NCBI GenBank assembly: GCA_004561785.1
Contig: SFUB01000023.1
Span: 1 to 35,291, forward strand
Length of the DNA: 35,291 bases
Direction of reading: 5' to 3'
Source: a bacterium
GTDB taxonomy: Bacteria > Bacillota_I > Bacilli_A > RFN20 > CAG-826
Shown piece by piece: positions 14,096-23,140 of this stretch (position 1 is the stretch's first letter; each line of letters starts with the position of its first letter). Position numbers and translations under genes: made by a program. The notes below the pieces were generated by a model. It saw nothing but the letters and a program-made list of their open reading frames with translations, did not search any database and was not told the origin of the DNA.

Positions 14096-15919
14096 TCACC
14101 ACCTCCTGATGACCACGGGCGACATGGCGTCGTCCACGTATTTCTTCGTGGCCACGCACGTGTCCCCGTCGATTGCGCCGGAATATTCCGCCTTGCCTCC
14201 GGATACGCTCAAAACGCCACCTAGAGCCACGCCGTCTAGGCCCATGGCCCTGATGGCCGAGTTCGTTACCGCCTTGAGCCGAGTAGCGTCCCAGAAGAGG
14301 GCGCAACCGTCTCCCATGAAGTTGTCCCTGTCCCTCGTGAGAATGGGCTGCAGCGTCTTGGACGGGTCCGAGATCGCGCCGTCCGGGCCCACTTGGCAAT
14401 CGCCCACGTAGGCCGTCCCGGTCTTGTCCCAAGCGAGGCACCCGTAATTCGCGCCGTCGTATTTCTCGCAGTACATGCCCATGAGGGTTTCAACGGCCGT
14501 TGTATTGCCTTTTCCAAGCCCGATGGTGAAGTTCCCGGTCGTGAGGTTCTCGGCCTCCACGGCCTCGAATCTCCTCGCAGTGAACGTGCCCAAGACCTCC
14601 ACGTCCGACTGGAACGTGGTGGGCTTCAGGAACGAGTTCGAGGAACTTCCCAAGGTCAAAAGCGCTTGGTTCATCCATCCGAACGTGAAGCACGCGCCCG
14701 CGTCCGAGGCCGTGTAGTACTTGCCGAAGACCATGGAGCCGTCCTGCCCCTTGTTTACGGCTCCGTTGCCGAACGCGACGCCGTGCTCCGCGCGGTTGTC
14801 CGCCCCGCTCCCGATGGCGATGGAATTGCCCCCTGAGGCCGAGGCGTTGAAGCCCAAGGCCAAGGACATGGAGCCGGAAGCGCCTGATGCGCTCCTTGAC
14901 TTCAAAGAGCCGTCTCCTGCGCCGTTCTCGATGTTCAGTTGCAAATCGCCTCCGGTGGCGACGGCTTGGTCCACATATGCTTTTGTGGCCAAGTCGTCTT
15001 CCTCGGTCGGCGCGGTGTCGGATTTGATCCCGCCCACGGCGGTCATCTTGGCCGGGGTGGCGGTGAGCCTATGCGCGCCGGTCGGATCGGACACCATTGT
15101 GCCTGTGCCCGTTGATTGGAAGGCTGGGGCGTTGCCCTCAGGCACTGAGCGGAAGTTTCCGGTGACCGCGACCCCGGACGCTCCTGCGTTGATTTTCGCG
15201 TCCCCGGCCTCGTTCCGGATCCAGGTGTTTGCGGAGTCGATGTAGAATCGCGTTCTCCCGCTTTTGTGGGCTTGCGCTTCAATCCCTTCTAAGAACACGG
15301 CCCTGTTGTTCACACCTTGCTCGCCGGCGCCTTCTTTCTTGACTAGGTACTCCTCATCTCCAACGGATTTCTTCACGTAGGAATCGCCAACGAGCTTGTC
15401 CAATTTCCCCTCAAGCAAGGAAAGAAGATTCGCGTATTCGCTCTTCGTGATGGCGCTTTCCCTTGCGATGGCGTTCTTCTCAACGCGGAAGAGCAACGGG
15501 CCGTATGCGTAGGTTTTGCCGTCTCCAGTGGTGTCAGTGAATGCGCATGACCACAATCCGTTGCCACCAGTGGCAATCAATCCTTCCGGGAAACCGAACC
15601 TATAGAATTCGTAGATCCTCTCGGCTTTGAATTTCTTCAAATCGCGTTTCTTGTCCAACTTAATCGCCAAAGAGGCCTTGCTCGTGGCCTCTTGCGGGCC
15701 ATAGGTATCCCCGTTTGGATATGCGTATGTGAGATACGGCAAAGAATCGGGGCCGGACGGCAATCCGCCTTCCATGTATGCGTAGATTTCGTTCGCGCCT
15801 GCGTTGTTGCCTTCCCTGGTCGCGAAGGATGTGGAAACAACGTTCCCGTTTTCGTCCACGAGAACGTAAGACGACACGATTTCTCCTATGCTTCCGTCCG
15901 TGTTCAGCCAAACAATCAT
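14096..15919 (-). CDS. Tail fibre with YadA-head-like repeats (607 aa)
   Basis: The protein starts MIVWLNTDGSIGEIVSSYVL, a typical phage fibre N terminus. Around residues 365-425 it has SMSLALGFNASASGGNSIAI, GSGADN, HGVAFGNGAV and DGSMVFGKYY, the SxAxGxxA beta-roll of YadA/Hia-type trimeric adhesins. Downstream modules with TYVGDCQVGPDGAISD and a final KKYVDDAMSP segment suggest several receptor-binding parts. It is likely trimeric and attached to the tail tip. The ATG at 15919 overlaps the TGA of the disrupted membrane gene, and GAAAGGAAAG lies upstream. Confidence 0.85.
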   Translation of the reverse strand: MIVWLNTDGSIGEIVSSYVLVDENGNVVSTSFATREGNNAGANEIYAYMEGGLPSGPDSLPYLTYAYPNGDTYGPQEATSKASLAIKLDKKRDLKKFKAERIYEFYRFGFPEGLIATGGNGLWSCAFTDTTGDGKTYAYGPLLFRVEKNAIARESAITKSEYANLLSLLEGKLDKLVGDSYVKKSVGDEEYLVKKEGAGEQGVNNRAVFLEGIEAQAHKSGRTRFYIDSANTWIRNEAGDAKINAGASGVAVTGNFRSVPEGNAPAFQSTGTGTMVSDPTGAHRLTATPAKMTAVGGIKSDTAPTEEDDLATKAYVDQAVATGGDLQLNIENGAGDGSLKSRSASGASGSMSLALGFNASASGGNSIAIGSGADNRAEHGVAFGNGAVNKGQDGSMVFGKYYTASDAGACFTFGWMNQALLTLGSSSNSFLKPTTFQSDVEVLGTFTARRFEAVEAENLTTGNFTIGLGKGNTTAVETLMGMYCEKYDGANYGCLAWDKTGTAYVGDCQVGPDGAISDPSKTLQPILTRDRDNFMGDGCALFWDATRLKAVTNSAIRAMGLDGVALGGVLSVSGGKAEYSGAIDGDTCVATKKYVDDAMSPVVIRRW

Positions 15920-16337
15920 TTGCCTTTCCTCTCTTTCCTTTCGTCCCATTTCTTGATCGCGTAGTCGATCATGCCCTCGTATTCGCCCTTCGTGCGCTCA
16001 TCTACCCACTTTGGGAACGGGTTGAGCGGTATCGCGACGGTCTCGCTCGCCGTGACGAACGCGAGGGATTGGAGGAACAGGTCGATGTTGGAGGCCACGC
16101 TCGGCACGCGATGGCGAAGACCGCGATTATCACGACCGCGATGAGCCCCCACCCCCCGAATTGGTACGATGTCTTCGGCTGGAAGAGCTCGTACCTCCAC
16201 GCGATGAACGCGACGGGAGCCACCAATGCGAAGCAAGCCCAAAGGGCGAAGAACCCCCAGAACATGGCCTTGGCCTTGCTTTGGGCCTTCTTTTCGGCTT
16301 CGGCCTCGGCCTCCGTTTTCTTGTTCTCTTCTTCCAT
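15916..16337 (-). pseudogene. Membrane protein gene interrupted by a frameshift
   Basis: The first half, from the ATG at 16337, encodes MEEENKKTEAEAEAEKKAQS, a transmembrane helix (MFWGFFALWACFALVAPVAF) and the start of a second (GGWGLIAVVIIAVFAIA). The second half is in another frame: SVASNIDLFLQSLAFVTASE, then TVAIPLNPFPKWVDE, ending KKWDERKERKGK. The two join near 16100, where one inserted base restores a single frame. Span length is 140 codons plus 2 nt, as a 1-nt loss predicts. Related phage membrane proteins, as I remember them, end with the same AIPLNPFPKW motif and may have more residues between the halves, so a larger deletion is possible. Confidence 0.65.
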
Positions 16338-16345
16338 ATGCGCCC

Positions 16346-16373
16346 ATTCTACCCCAAACCAAACCATTGTGGA
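16346..16373 (-). promoter_or_regulatory. Internal promoter before the membrane/fibre genes
   Basis: Minus-strand TCCACA (16368-16373), 16 nt, TAGAAT (16346-16351). The ATG at 16337 is 8 nt beyond the -10 box, so the mRNA would have almost no leader. It follows directly on the terminator at 16377-16413. Confidence 0.5.
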
Positions 16374-16376
16374 AGG

Positions 16377-16413
16377 AATGAAAAAGCCCCCGAAGGAGTA
16401 AAAGGGGGCTTTT
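16377..16413 (-). terminator. Terminator after the four-helix membrane protein gene
   Basis: AAAAGCCCCC and GGGGGCTTTT form a 10-bp stem around a 12-nt loop, with a T-run on the minus strand. It lies about 60 nt beyond the stop at 16476; a weaker GCGGG/CCCGC hairpin lies between. Confidence 0.85.
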
Positions 16414-16475
16414 CCATGTAAGGAGGGCTTTCATGCCACGTGGCGGGGAGAAGTGGCAAACCCGCTACGCTAAGG

Positions 16476-17462
16476 TTATTTTAAGGCTTTCTTGGGCTTC
16501 TTCGCAAGGGGAATGGCCTTTATTTGATTTTCTTCCTTCACGCGCTCCGCGAAGGCCTCCTTGGCCTCCTCCTGCTGACTCTTTGCCTTGAACGACCCGT
16601 CCTCGAAGAACTCGTCATGCACCAGGCATTTGAGCTCGATGTAGTATGCGTCGATGTCGTTGGTCTGGCACCCTATCATGTAGCCCATGAAGGAGCTCGA
16701 TGCCATGGATCCCATGCGGGAGGCGAACTTCATCCACGACTTCGCCGCGTCCACGCCCGTGGAGGCGTCGTAGACCAAGGATGTGAATATCATGGCCACG
16801 ACGACAGTTACGATGATCTTCGATACGATCGACCACGTGAGCAGAGCGCCCTTCTTCCGACTTTCCGTGGCGCTTTGCTCGGTGGGTGTTTTGTCCCCTG
16901 AGTTCTTGGAGCACGACAGGTAATAGGACGGGTCCACGAGGGCGAACTTCATGCGCTTCGCCCTCATGATGGCTTGGAACTGCTTCTTCGTGATCGCTTT
17001 GTAGAACCTGTTCCCGTACTTCTGCGGAGCGCTTACCAGGGCCTTGAGGTCGGATTCCTCCAAATCGAGCACGGACACGTCCTCCACGCCAGCCCTTTGC
17101 ACGGTCCTTTCCTTAGCCGTGCGAACGTCCCTAGGCTGGAGCACCTTCCGCACCCATTGCGAGAACGCGGAGATGTTCTGTCCTTTGAACACCCTTTCCA
17201 CGGACGACCCGAAGCGCACGCGGGCTCTGGCTATCTTGGAGTTCGGGTTCATCGCGTTTGAGGCCTGGGCGATGGACATGAGGCACACGGTGGAGAAGAT
17301 GACGATCGCGACCACGATGAGCTCGTCTGAGAGGAACTCGGCTGTCTGCCACCTGCTCGGATCGATGATGAACGGGAAGAACGAGCAGATGGCGATTATG
17401 CAGACGAAGCATGCGAGGGCGGCTCCACCGAGGAGCACCTTACGGTTTCTTAGAGCCTTCAT
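16476..17462 (-). CDS. Multi-pass membrane protein (328 aa), conserved in gut-type phages
   Basis: Two N-terminal transmembrane helices (VLLGGAALACFVCIIAICSF and LIVVAIVIFSTVCLMSIAQA) and a DPSRWQTAEF loop are followed by a soluble region of about 130 residues, then a third helix (LLTWSIVSKIIVTVVVAMIF), a glycine/serine-rich fourth segment and a charged tail. I recall similar proteins in other gut phages after the tail genes, but no function is known to me. It could be a membrane or DNA-entry protein in the virion, or part of lysis. The ATG at 17462, 8 nt after GGAGG, is preferred to the one at 17477. The stop is TAA. Confidence 0.75.
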   Translation of the reverse strand: MKALRNRKVLLGGAALACFVCIIAICSFFPFIIDPSRWQTAEFLSDELIVVAIVIFSTVCLMSIAQASNAMNPNSKIARARVRFGSSVERVFKGQNISAFSQWVRKVLQPRDVRTAKERTVQRAGVEDVSVLDLEESDLKALVSAPQKYGNRFYKAITKKQFQAIMRAKRMKFALVDPSYYLSCSKNSGDKTPTEQSATESRKKGALLTWSIVSKIIVTVVVAMIFTSLVYDASTGVDAAKSWMKFASRMGSMASSSFMGYMIGCQTNDIDAYYIELKCLVHDEFFEDGSFKAKSQQEEAKEAFAERVKEENQIKAIPLAKKPKKALK

Positions 17463-17463
17463 A

Positions 17464-17673
17464 CTACTTTCCTCCAATCGCGTAGTCTCTGACGATCACC
17501 CACCCGAGGAATATCAGGTAGAGCCCGGCGAAGAAATAGACGATGAACGCCCATTTCGTGGAGAACCACCCGAGCACGTCGAAGCCCGAGAGCCAGAAGC
17601 CCAAAACCAAAGAGGCGCCCCCCACGAGCAGGAGCGCCCCAACTATGAGCCCCCATTTGAGTTTCGGGGACAT
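17464..17673 (-). CDS. Two-helix membrane protein, holin-like
   Basis: The 69-aa product begins MSPKLKWGLIVGALLLVGGA and has a second helix WAFIVYFFAGLYLIFLGWVI, then a short polar end. Size and topology fit a class II holin, but no endolysin is encoded nearby, and a virion membrane role is equally possible. It lies tightly between two other membrane-associated genes, ending 1 nt before the next start. Confidence 0.65.
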   Translation of the reverse strand: MSPKLKWGLIVGALLLVGGASLVLGFWLSGFDVLGWFSTKWAFIVYFFAGLYLIFLGWVIVRDYAIGGK

Positions 17674-17676
17674 GGC

Positions 17677-18366
17677 TCAGATTTCCGTGCCGTCGCCGAC
17701 GGGCGAGGCAGGCTCCTCCTTGGATTCGGTGTCCTCGATGACCTTGGTAACCGCTTCCTCCTGCGCTTTTTTCTTTGCCTCTTCCTCTTCCTTTTGCTTC
17801 TCAACCTCGGCTTTGGCTTTGTCAATCATGTCGTTCGAGATGATCCCCAATTGTTGGATGAGCTCAAGGATGGCCAAACGGCTCTCCGTGGTGTTCTCCT
17901 GGGATAGCGCGAGGACCTTGGCGAACACGTTGAGTACCTCGTTGGATTTGTCCGCGTAGGCTACGAGGGTCGGCAGGTACTTGGAGAACTCTTCCGATAC
18001 GTCCTCAGGTAGCGTCTCCTTGATTTGGCCCAGGACGATCTCGCTGACCTTGTCCACGGTCAATTGCTTGTCCTTCGCGAGCTTGCGCAGCTCGGATGCG
18101 AGTTTCACGATGACCGCGAGGAACCCGACCACGGTCGAGATCGTGGTGATGGTCTGCGGTGAGAACCATCCCTCGGCCCATTCGGCCCAGTCGAATGCTT
18201 CTCCTCCGCCTTCAGTGGTCGTCTCTCCCAATTGCTCAGAGTCGGACTCGTAAACGCTTCCGACCTCCGAAATCTCCGGCTCGGTCGAGGACACGGATTC
18301 CTGGCCGGTGCCCTCAGCGCCGATGAGCATGGCCGGCGCCAAAGCCAAAACAAGCAACTTAATCAT
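17677..18366 (-). CDS. Secreted or membrane-anchored coiled-coil protein (229 aa)
   Basis: A signal-like N terminus (MIKLLVLALAPAMLIGAEGT) is followed by an acidic disordered stretch. Next come a transmembrane helix (TITTISTVVGFLAVIVKLAS), a helical domain (ELRKLAKDKQLTVDKVSEIV onward) and a KEEEEAKKKAQEE coiled coil. Related proteins, as I recall, occur next to small two-helix membrane proteins in gut phages. A role in membrane contact, either lysis or DNA entry, is plausible but unproven. The ATG at 18366 overlaps the preceding stop. Confidence 0.65.
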   Translation of the reverse strand: MIKLLVLALAPAMLIGAEGTGQESVSSTEPEISEVGSVYESDSEQLGETTTEGGGEAFDWAEWAEGWFSPQTITTISTVVGFLAVIVKLASELRKLAKDKQLTVDKVSEIVLGQIKETLPEDVSEEFSKYLPTLVAYADKSNEVLNVFAKVLALSQENTTESRLAILELIQQLGIISNDMIDKAKAEVEKQKEEEEAKKKAQEEAVTKVIEDTESKEEPASPVGDGTEI

Positions 18367-18596
18367 TCTTTGTTACCTCCAATGGCTTTCGCCAAAGTGT
18401 TCACGTGCGCGCGGAGAACCGAAATCTCTCCCTCAAGCGATTCGATTTTCGCTTTGAGCTCAGCGTCTTTCATCATCAAAGAGGCGAAGCATTCCTGCTT
18501 CGTCACGGCCACCCATTTCTCACCGTCCCATTGGAACAGCGAGCCTTCCTGCGGCCTTTCGCCTACTTTGACTTCGATTTTCGCATTCACGTTCAT
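18363..18596 (-). CDS. Small tail-associated coiled-coil protein (77 aa)
   Basis: A beta-type N terminus with GSLFQWDGEKWVAVTKQECF (a short carbohydrate-binding-like or tail-tip motif) is followed by a heptad helix, DAELKAKIESLEGEISVLRA. It comes right after the large tail protein gene. AAAGGA lies 13 nt before the ATG, a long spacing. It may trimerise at the tail tip. Confidence 0.65.
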   Translation of the reverse strand: MNVNAKIEVKVGERPQEGSLFQWDGEKWVAVTKQECFASLMMKDAELKAKIESLEGEISVLRAHVNTLAKAIGGNKE

Positions 18597-18617
18597 GTTT
18601 GAATTCTATTCCTTTCT

Positions 18618-21600
18618 TCAACTTGCGTAAAGAACGCCCTTCTCACCTTCGATGAAGAACGATTTGTCGCTCTTCGACCGGCAAACGTCCAAGTACATCT
18701 TCGGGCCAAGAGCTCCGGGTTCGAAATGCGCTATCGTCTTCGCCTTTCCGGCACCTCTAGGAGTATACACGAGGTCGAATGGCTCGGTCTGCGATACGGC
18801 GATCTCGTTTACCTTGAATTCCATCTTCTTGCCATCGCCGGAAACGTATTCTAGTAATTTGTCTATGCCTGCGATTTTCAAAGACGTATCAAAATCGTAT
18901 TCAGACTCAGTCCATGCGCGAGGCCTGCATAGGAACAGGCTTCCTTTTACTCCTCCGCATATTGACGAAAGCCTGTAAAGCCACTTAGAGAAGCGCACCT
19001 TGCCTTTGTCGTCGAACCTATCCGACGTTGCGAAGCACGCCGTGGCTTGCAGCGTGAGCGCCAACCTCTCGGACAGATCCTTGCCAACGAGATTGAAGTC
19101 GAACGTGAATCCGTAATCGAAATCCGCGGATGACGGCGCGTTGCTCGCTGTATTTTGGTACCGAGGGTAAAGCTGCGTCGCCTTTACATCGTTGATGATT
19201 TTCTCAATTGGGGAATCCACATCGATTTCTCGTGGGGACAATGGCTTGAGCTGAGAGAAGAACCAAAGTTTCCCGAATTCTTTCCTCCTGCCGTACCAAC
19301 GTTGAGGCACTCCGCCTATCGGGTCGTCTGAGTATTGCCCATTCGGCGTGATGTATTTCCCGTCCACGTATGGTCCGTCGCTTTCGTTGTCGTATTCCGA
19401 CATGGTCAAGTAGATTGAAGGCCCTGCGCACATGGCGGAAACCTCGCTCCTGCCGAGTTGGAATCCGCCTCCGGAGATTGTTTCTACGAATCCTGAGCCC
19501 ACAAGGCGCCTATTCGCGTTTTGCGTGCCCGTCAGGACATCGATGAACGGCAATGCTGAATAATCCCCAACTTCGAAGGAAATCGCGTTGGAGACGTTCG
19601 CCGGGGCTGTGTGTCCATCCTTGGAGAATCGGAGGTAGATTTGCCCCAACTCGTTCCTTTCTATGCTCCTTGAATAATCAACATATTCGTATGCGCGGTA
19701 TTTCGTGGAAAGCGCCGTGAAGTAGTTTTGTAGGATGTAATCCTTTGCTAAGACATATTCGCAGTCTATCGCATTGTATCCGACCTTCAAAGTGCGTTTG
19801 AAGACCACTTTGCCTTCCCAAGATGAATTAAGAGGCTGAACGCCTTCGAAGCCTTCCACACGCGCGTGGAGGCTCCATACGGGGTTCCCGATTCGGTCGG
19901 CCTTCTCGCCTTCCGAGGCCACGAGCGAATTAAGGTCGCTAACGCTGTTCTCCGCGCTGTCGAGCTGCTGGAGCCTCAAAGGCACGTCCTCTTTCTCGAA
20001 CGCGCCCTTGAATTGCGCGATGGGCACGTAATCCAAATCGAAGAACAGCACGGAGAAGTTGTTGCTTTGGTTGTCGAAGAACGGATTGATTACCCTCGCC
20101 TTCGCGAAAATGCGCTTTGGGTCGCACCCATCGAAAGCGCCTCCATAGTATTCTTGGAGCCGCGAGTATCCGAAGCTCACGGAGTTCACGATGTTCTCGA
20201 TGTAGGTGTACGTGGCGTTCCACCATCCATGTGATTTTTCGTATGTCTGCGAGAATCCGCTTATTTCCTTGCTTCCGATGGAATACCCAACCGTTGCGTA
20301 AACCCACTTCGCCATCTTTTCCGGAGTGCTCCATTCCGGCATGGTTAGGAAGTTCACGTCCAATTGCGCGCGTTTGTTCTCCTCCAAGCAAAGAGGAGTG
20401 ATGTCCAAAGAGGAAAGGAAGGAAGCCTCGGCGGATTCCTTCGTCCTATACGAGTACGTGGGGGAAATGCCGATCCTTTCCATGAACGGCGCGTCTCCTA
20501 AGTATCCGTCCGTTGAGATGATTGGCTCGTCAGAATATTCTTCCAAGTGGCTAATCGAGGAGCTGCTCACGCTTCCGGCTTTGCCGGTGAACGATCCTGA
20601 CACGATGACGAAATCATTCCCATCCGGTGAATATTGGTTAGCCTCGAATAGTTTCACGTTGATGGTGTTCGCCGAGATTTGGCTTTCTCCGGTCGCCTCC
20701 CAAGATAGGTTCAAGGAAAGTCCGTCCTGCTCAAAGCGGGTCAAAAGCCCGTTGCCGTCCGCTTTCGGGCGAACCAAAGAAGCCTTGAACGCGAATTTTC
20801 CTTCCACCTTGGAAGTTGTGTTCAAACTTCCTGCGAACGGCTTTATCAATAGGTGTGAATTTCCTTCTTGATCCTTCGTGATCTCGAATGTCACTCCGCC
20901 GTCGTCGGCGCTTAGGGCGCTTGTTGGATGGTGTCCGACCCATCCGTTGGCCTCCGCTTTCGTGTTACTCGTCACGTATCCGTTCATCACTAGTTTTGTT
21001 ACTTTGTAGATTGGGAAACGCGTTTCCAATTTCAGGTTGCTTTTTTGCTGAAGAAGCACGTTGTCCCTGTCTCGGAAGCAAATCCTCTCCGACACGCAAA
21101 GGGAATCCATGTCCACGCTTTGCGAGGCTTCTGAAATCAAGGAATTGACCCACGAATCGGAAGACACCGACTTCCTTTCCGCGGGTTGGCACGGAACGCC
21201 GGAAAACGCCGTTTGTGGCGCTTTCAGGCTTAGGTAGGATATTTTCCTGTCCTTCACCAAAGGAAGCGCCTTGCACTGCGTGAAAAGGCTTGTTAGGGCT
21301 TGCCGAAGCGTTGGGCGCGACAAGGAAAGGTCCGCGCATGGCGTGTTCTCGAAATCCGTCCAATCGGCGCTTGCGTCCACGGAAAGCAGCGGTTCAACAG
21401 TCCCTCCGCCCATGTTTATCCTCGGGGAATATCTTTCCACAAGGATGTCGAGCCATTCCTTCACGCTCTTCCTGGGCTCGGCAAGGGAATGGGTCATCGA
21501 AACATTCGGCAATTGGACCTTCTCGAGCCACTTCGTTTGGCTCATGAGCGAAATCGAGACGGAGAACCACGCCTCGTCCGTGTAGGACACTTGCTGCGCG

Positions 21601-21839
21601 TCTATCGAATCCACGAGGAAATGGGACGAGTATTCCTCGTTCCCATTCTCGTCTTTGATTTGCAGGCACACGTCTGAATAAGGGTTCAGCCCATCGATGA
21701 TTGGATCGCCCTTCTTGACGCGTGGGATGCTCACGACTGCGCTGTCCAAGGTCTCTGAGTATTCCTCGGATATGGTCAAATCCGGCGTGAGCTCGTAAAC
21801 TCTTCCGTCAAGGCAATGAAGATACGCTTTGTGGATCAT
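18618..21839 (-). CDS. Large tail protein (1073 aa), tail-tip / baseplate type
   Basis: The N terminus (MIHKAYLHCLDGRVYELTPD, TISEEYSETLDSAVVSIPRV, later LVDSIDAQQVSYTDEAWFSV) resembles the Dit/Tal-type tail-tip proteins that form the baseplate hub of siphophages. The remaining 800 residues are beta-rich with no obvious enzyme motif, so it likely makes the tail tube end or hub that carries the fibres encoded downstream. The ATG at 21839 overlaps the TGA of the tape-measure-like gene, with GGAGAG upstream. It is the largest gene in the window. Confidence 0.8.
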   Translation of the reverse strand: MIHKAYLHCLDGRVYELTPDLTISEEYSETLDSAVVSIPRVKKGDPIIDGLNPYSDVCLQIKDENGNEEYSSHFLVDSIDAQQVSYTDEAWFSVSISLMSQTKWLEKVQLPNVSMTHSLAEPRKSVKEWLDILVERYSPRINMGGGTVEPLLSVDASADWTDFENTPCADLSLSRPTLRQALTSLFTQCKALPLVKDRKISYLSLKAPQTAFSGVPCQPAERKSVSSDSWVNSLISEASQSVDMDSLCVSERICFRDRDNVLLQQKSNLKLETRFPIYKVTKLVMNGYVTSNTKAEANGWVGHHPTSALSADDGGVTFEITKDQEGNSHLLIKPFAGSLNTTSKVEGKFAFKASLVRPKADGNGLLTRFEQDGLSLNLSWEATGESQISANTINVKLFEANQYSPDGNDFVIVSGSFTGKAGSVSSSSISHLEEYSDEPIISTDGYLGDAPFMERIGISPTYSYRTKESAEASFLSSLDITPLCLEENKRAQLDVNFLTMPEWSTPEKMAKWVYATVGYSIGSKEISGFSQTYEKSHGWWNATYTYIENIVNSVSFGYSRLQEYYGGAFDGCDPKRIFAKARVINPFFDNQSNNFSVLFFDLDYVPIAQFKGAFEKEDVPLRLQQLDSAENSVSDLNSLVASEGEKADRIGNPVWSLHARVEGFEGVQPLNSSWEGKVVFKRTLKVGYNAIDCEYVLAKDYILQNYFTALSTKYRAYEYVDYSRSIERNELGQIYLRFSKDGHTAPANVSNAISFEVGDYSALPFIDVLTGTQNANRRLVGSGFVETISGGGFQLGRSEVSAMCAGPSIYLTMSEYDNESDGPYVDGKYITPNGQYSDDPIGGVPQRWYGRRKEFGKLWFFSQLKPLSPREIDVDSPIEKIINDVKATQLYPRYQNTASNAPSSADFDYGFTFDFNLVGKDLSERLALTLQATACFATSDRFDDKGKVRFSKWLYRLSSICGGVKGSLFLCRPRAWTESEYDFDTSLKIAGIDKLLEYVSGDGKKMEFKVNEIAVSQTEPFDLVYTPRGAGKAKTIAHFEPGALGPKMYLDVCRSKSDKSFFIEGEKGVLYAS

Positions 21840-22354
21840 TTGTTCTCTCCTATGGAACCTGCCGTTAGGCTCCATCCGGCCCTTTGCCTCGTGTACCCGA
21901 GTTGGGCCTCTGCTTGTGCTATGCGCAGGTCTTGCTGCTCAAGCGCCCTGCGCGCTTCCAAGGCCATTCCTACGCCGGCAACGGACCCGGCCAATACAGC
22001 TCCGGCGAAGCCTCCTACCGGGCCCGCTATGCCCGCTCCGGTCACCGCGCCGTAATAGACTTGGTAACCCATGGACACTGCGTGGTTGATGTATGCTTTG
22101 GCCATGGCTAGGTTCCTTTCGCCCGCCACGTCGTCATGGATCGTGAAGTAACGCGAGATCTCGTAATTCGCCTCGGCTTCGATTTGCGATTTGACCGTGT
22201 TGAAGGCTTGGTGAGCAAGCCACGATCCAAGGCGTTGCCATTGGTCGCGTCCCTCTTCCTTCTCCTCCTCGGATTTCTTCTCCGGGTTCGGGTTTTTGGC
22301 CTTGTCGTCTTTTGATGTGATTACGACCTTTATCGTCCTGGTGTCATCAGCCAT
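21836..22354 (-). CDS. Short tape-measure-like virion protein (172 aa)
   Basis: A charged, disordered N terminus (MADDTRTIKVVITSKDDKAK, then KKSEEEKEEGRDQWQ) is followed by a helical part and a glycine-rich membrane segment (GAVTGAGIAGPVGGFAGAVL, AGSVAGVGMALEARRALEQQ). It ends with YTRQRAGWSLTAGSIGENK; the RAG...GxEN ending recurs in gut-phage virion proteins that I recall. It occupies the tape-measure position, between the tail protein and the tail-tip protein, yet is far shorter than the usual 600-2000 aa. It may span a very short tail or form a membrane channel. Confidence 0.7.
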   Translation of the reverse strand: MADDTRTIKVVITSKDDKAKNPNPEKKSEEEKEEGRDQWQRLGSWLAHQAFNTVKSQIEAEANYEISRYFTIHDDVAGERNLAMAKAYINHAVSMGYQVYYGAVTGAGIAGPVGGFAGAVLAGSVAGVGMALEARRALEQQDLRIAQAEAQLGYTRQRAGWSLTAGSIGENK

Positions 22355-22360
22355 ATTCCA

Positions 22361-23140
22361 TCACATGGAGAAGCCGGCCGTAACGTAGGCCACGTCCCCC
22401 ATCTCCTGCTTGACCTGAACCAACGCGCACTTGAACGAACGAGTGATTTCCTTCCCGGATTTCAATTCTATTTTGAACTCGAACGAGTTGTCCTCATTCC
22501 CAACCCCGTATTGGATGTCGTCCAACGCCTTGCAGAACTCGCTAGTGTCGTAGTATGTGACCACGGTGAAGGAGTACGAGGCGAAGCCGACGATGGAAGT
22601 CGCGAATCCTCCTTGCCCAGGCAAAGGTTGAGGCCTAACGTCCATCGTGCAAGAGGAAAGGAATGAAATCGCCTTCACTTCCTCAAACGCTCCTGAAGGC
22701 GTTTTGAAGGAAAGTTTCTTGATGGCCTCCGATGTCTCCGAGCGCAGCACGATGGTCATGGTGGTCTCCATGGAGGCCCTATAACCGTCCGTGAACTCGG
22801 AGAACGCCTCCAGCATTTGCGGAGTGGAGATGGTCTCAAGCATGTTACCGTCGCTCTTTAGGTTGTACCTCACGGCGAATAGGGAAAGGATTTCCCTGGC
22901 GCTCTCAAAGGAATTGCGCTCGCTGATGGCCGTGATAGTGGCGGTGAGCACGGATTGCCCGAAGGACACGGAGGCCGATCCGTAGGAAACCACGAAATAT
23001 ATCTTCTTCGGATCGAGGGTTTTGATTTTAACGAATTGCCTTTCTTGGTCAACCTCGATGGGGGTATCTCCAGCAACGGAAAGCAATTGCCCCTCTATCC
23101 TTTCGGAGATGAGATTGTAATCGATTTTGATGTTATCCAT
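22361..23140 (-). CDS. Major tail protein / tail terminator-like protein (259 aa)
   Basis: A beta-rich protein starting MDNIKIDYNLISERIEGQLL, with paired strands such as KIYFVVSYGSASVSFGQSVL, MTIVLRSETSEAIKKLSFKT and ASYSFTVVTYYDTSEFCKAL. Composition and position after the head-closure and gp10-like genes suggest a tail-tube or tail-terminator role, possibly two tail domains fused. No definite family motif is visible. It overlaps the upstream gene by 8 nt. Confidence 0.6.
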   Translation of the reverse strand: MDNIKIDYNLISERIEGQLLSVAGDTPIEVDQERQFVKIKTLDPKKIYFVVSYGSASVSFGQSVLTATITAISERNSFESAREILSLFAVRYNLKSDGNMLETISTPQMLEAFSEFTDGYRASMETTMTIVLRSETSEAIKKLSFKTPSGAFEEVKAISFLSSCTMDVRPQPLPGQGGFATSIVGFASYSFTVVTYYDTSEFCKALDDIQYGVGNEDNSFEFKIELKSGKEITRSFKCALVQVKQEMGDVAYVTAGFSM

